From: Spirulina sp. DLM2.Bin59
Lineage (GTDB): Bacteria > Cyanobacteriota > Cyanobacteriia > Cyanobacteriales > Spirulinaceae
DNA length: 7,453 nucleotides
NCBI GenBank assembly: GCA_007693875.1
Contig: RECT01000303.1
Coordinates: 1 to 7,453 of the forward strand
Direction of reading: 5' to 3'
Below the pieces are notes generated by a model. That model did not search any database. It was not told the origin of the DNA and was given only the letters and a program-made list of their open reading frames with translations. The first letter of the stretch is position 1. Each line of letters begins with the position of its first letter. Positions 5,822 to 7,453 of this stretch are shown in pieces. The translations under genes were made by a program, and so were the position numbers.

Positions 5822-7403
5822 GGCGATCGGAGGAACGGGGGAGGCTATTGCCCAACCCCTGGGCAATGCCCCGGCCAATTAAACCGAGGCCCCGGCCAAT
5901 GACTTGGGTCAGTAGGTAAACTACGCCTTCCCCCAACCAGGCAATCAGGTTGCGCACCCGGGGGGCGATCGCATCCCGGGTTTCTAAGGCAATGGTGACA
6001 AACCAGGGAATGCCGGTGAGTTGGGCCAGTTCTTCCCCCCTGGCTCCGTAGATGTTGGTTTGCTTAATTACGCCAGCGGTTTGATAAAAAAGCCAGTAGC
6101 GGCTTTCAAAAATGGCCTTGGGTTCCCGTAAATAGGTATTTTGGCGAAATTGCCAGGAGAGTTCATTGCGAAACCGGGTGAGCGATCGCGTTGAGAAATA
6201 GCGGGATTCATAAAGTTGATATTTAAGATCTTCCTCATCGCCAGAGCGGTTGAGGAACCAGGCCATCACGCCATTACTGAGTTGAATGATCAGATGATCC
6301 CGCAGGAGTGCGGCTCTGGCCTGGGCTTCGGGGGATTCGCCCCGATATTCAACTTGGTCGATGGTGATGGGGGTGGCGTGGATTAGGTGGGCGAGGAAGT
6401 CCCCGGCGTGGGGCATGGGGGGGAGGTTAGCGTTTTGGGGCCAGGCGGGAGCGAGCGATCGCACTTCCCCCCCGATGGGGTAGCGGCGCAACCATTCGAG
6501 GCTGATCTGTTGCCAGAGATCCCGGAGAATCTCGGGGCTTTGGCGGCGGATTGTGTCGGGATCCAGTTGGAGGAATCGGGCCTGATCACACCATTGTTTC
6601 AAGGTTTGGACGGTGATATACACCAATTCGGCGCGGCGATCGCCCCGCAACACATCAATTTCTAACACCTGACCCGTTTGATTAATTAATCCCCCTTGCA
6701 CCGCTGTCAGAAATTGCCCCAGCAAGGGATAGGGTTCAGGGATGGGGACGATCGCCCCTGGGGGATCGGGGGGGGGCGTGAGGGCAAACACCACTTCCAC
6801 CGGCAGGAGTTGATGAACACACCAGCGGGCTAAACGCAGTTCTCGCTGTCGCCCTTGGAGGAGCCAGCGATCTAGCCCTTGGGCGGTGGCCAGGGGCGAT
6901 CGCAATTCTGCTAAAGCGGCCTCAATCTGCTCTAACCCCGATTGGCGGAGGCGATGGAGCCAACGGGGGGGACGGTTGGGAAATTGGGGGGCGGCGGTTT
7001 GGCCCCTCAAGGCCGGCTCGGGCCAACGGGTTTGCCCTTGGGCCACCTGACGAATGGTGGCGAGGAGGGTTTCGAGGCTGGCCCCTTTGGGACAATAGGC
7101 CGCCACCCCAAGGCTTTGGAGCTGTTGCCGTTGGCCGGGCTGGGGGCAGGGGGTGAGTAAGATCAGGGGGCGATCGGGATAGCTGCGGCGCACCCGCTCC
7201 ACATAGCCCCAATCCCCGCCACAGTCGATCAAGGTGATCAAGGGGCGGCTCTGGGGCCAATACTGTTCACCGAGGGAAAGATCCCCAGCGGCGACAATAT
7301 CCACCGAGGATTCCGTTGCCCAGGCGGTGGTGAGGCCGAGGCGGAACACGGGATCAGGATCAAGGAGGAGGAGGGGGATTGCCCCTGAAGCAGGATTACT
7401 CAC
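5814..7403 (-). CDS. Receiver-DUF3685 protein, Ycf55-like atypical response regulator
   Basis: A 529-residue protein. The N-terminal domain (about 8-122) is a NarL-like receiver: LLLLDPDPVF with Asp15, putative phospho-acceptor Asp60, Thr84 and Lys106. The second acidic residue of the usual Asp pair is Pro16, and the usual DLxMP loop reads DCGGDWG, so phosphorylation may be altered. After a Pro/Arg-rich linker, residues from about 150 to the C terminus resemble the cyanobacterial DUF3685/Ycf55 family, which has no established biochemical role. No HTH is seen, so it should not be assumed to bind DNA. There is a Pro-rich stretch at 209-225, an Arg/aromatic-rich region at 397-440 and a Gly-rich repeat IGRGLGL/IGRGIAQ near 502-515. 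The start is GTG at 7403: an in-frame stop lies 15 bases upstream and the receiver fold begins at once. No clear ribosome binding site is seen. It is convergent with the kinase operon, and a functional link with it is unproven. The family call is from memory of the motifs. Confidence 0.88.
   Translation of the reverse strand: MSNPASGAIPLLLLDPDPVFRLGLTTAWATESSVDIVAAGDLSLGEQYWPQSRPLITLIDCGGDWGYVERVRRSYPDRPLILLTPCPQPGQRQQLQSLGVAAYCPKGASLETLLATIRQVAQGQTRWPEPALRGQTAAPQFPNRPPRWLHRLRQSGLEQIEAALAELRSPLATAQGLDRWLLQGRQRELRLARWCVHQLLPVEVVFALTPPPDPPGAIVPIPEPYPLLGQFLTAVQGGLINQTGQVLEIDVLRGDRRAELVYITVQTLKQWCDQARFLQLDPDTIRRQSPEILRDLWQQISLEWLRRYPIGGEVRSLAPAWPQNANLPPMPHAGDFLAHLIHATPITIDQVEYRGESPEAQARAALLRDHLIIQLSNGVMAWFLNRSGDEEDLKYQLYESRYFSTRSLTRFRNELSWQFRQNTYLREPKAIFESRYWLFYQTAGVIKQTNIYGARGEELAQLTGIPWFVTIALETRDAIAPRVRNLIAWLGEGVVYLLTQVIGRGLGLIGRGIAQGLGNSLPRSSDRPK
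5847..5867. terminator. Perfect hairpin between converging genes, inside the DUF3685 coding end
   Basis: ATTGCCC (5847-5853) and GGGCAAT (5861-5867) form a perfect 7-bp inverted repeat with a 7-base loop, 25 bases after the stop of the REC-kinase. It could stop transcription of the kinase operon, but no T-run follows on the plus strand. On the minus strand it is coding sequence for IAQGLGN, so the symmetry may be a coding coincidence. Confidence 0.35.
5869..5900. repeat. 11-bp direct repeat, period 21 bp, at the 3' end of the DUF3685 gene
   Basis: CCCCGGCCAAT occurs at 5869-5879 and again at 5890-5900. The 21-bp period equals seven codons and encodes the repeated residues IGRG in the Gly-rich C-terminal segment of the protein. 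This suggests a small in-frame duplication or a repeated helical motif. Confidence 0.7.
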
Positions 7404-7433
7404 AACGGTGATGATGTTTTAGCCATTCGCTCC

Positions 7434-7439
7434 ATTATC
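7434..7439 (-). promoter_or_regulatory. Candidate -10 element for the DUF3685 gene
   Basis: On the minus strand GATAAT (5 of 6 matches to TATAAT) lies about 30 bases upstream of the GTG start. A matching -35 would fall beyond the window edge, so this rests on one short match. Confidence 0.25.
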
Positions 7440-7453
7440 GGTGAATTTTCCGT

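Larger units (their letters stand above)
66..6903. repeat. HIP1 octamer GCGATCGC, 11 dispersed copies
   Basis: Exact copies start at 66, 156, 2127, 2799, 4056, 4146, 5965, 6182, 6455, 6636 and 6896. HIP1 is a highly over-represented palindrome in many cyanobacterial genomes, so this density supports a cyanobacterial origin. All copies lie inside coding sequence. None lies in the REC-kinase gene or between 164 and 2126. Confidence 0.9.

Noticed and set aside
6922..7422. Open frames on both strands across the DUF3685 receiver region
   Set aside because: They are Pro/Gly/Arg-rich shadows caused by GC-rich coding sequence; the receiver motifs are in the long minus-strand frame.
1..7453. tRNA, rRNA, CRISPR, transposase, att sites
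   Set aside because: The window is nearly filled by four coding genes; the gaps are 129, 89 and 50 bp and show no such structures.

Overview
The window looks like cyanobacterial chromosome. It holds eleven perfect copies of GCGATCGC, the HIP1 octamer that is abundant in many cyanobacteria. The minus-strand gene is a receiver plus DUF3685 (Ycf55-like) protein, a family I know from cyanobacteria and red-algal plastids. The MASE1 hybrid kinase and the REC-histidine-kinase fusion are also types common in cyanobacteria. I cannot name the genus.

Layout, left to right. (1) Positions 3-1934 (+) carry the 3' part of a hybrid histidine kinase, probably cut by the left edge: one membrane helix, PAS, HisKA, HATPase, receiver, and a short helical C-terminal module. 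(2) An AT-rich gap of 129 bp follows, with possible hairpins, a direct repeat and a weak promoter-like box. (3) Positions 2064-4442 (+) carry a complete second hybrid kinase. Its sensor is a multi-pass MASE1 domain, but from the HisKA domain to the C terminus it is a close paralogue of the first. (4) An 89-bp gap contains several inverted repeats and ends in a strong ribosome binding site. (5) Positions 4532-5821 (+) carry a soluble protein with an N-terminal receiver followed by a histidine kinase of the HEINNP type. (6) Positions 5814-7403 (-) carry the receiver-DUF3685 protein, which overlaps the previous gene tail to tail by 8 bp. The last 50 bp lie upstream of that gene.

The three plus-strand genes read as a compact two-component cassette. 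Two membrane-anchored hybrid kinases have different input domains but the same transmitter, receiver and tail. They are followed by a soluble REC-kinase that could take up their phosphoryl groups. No DNA-binding or HPt domain is visible, so the final output must lie elsewhere or act through protein contacts; this wiring is inference. There is no RNA gene, mobile element or CRISPR array. No wholly new system stands out. The points most worth checking are the shared unnamed C-terminal module, the uneven silent-site divergence between the two kinases, the atypical receiver of the DUF3685 protein, and the overlapping gene ends with an embedded hairpin.
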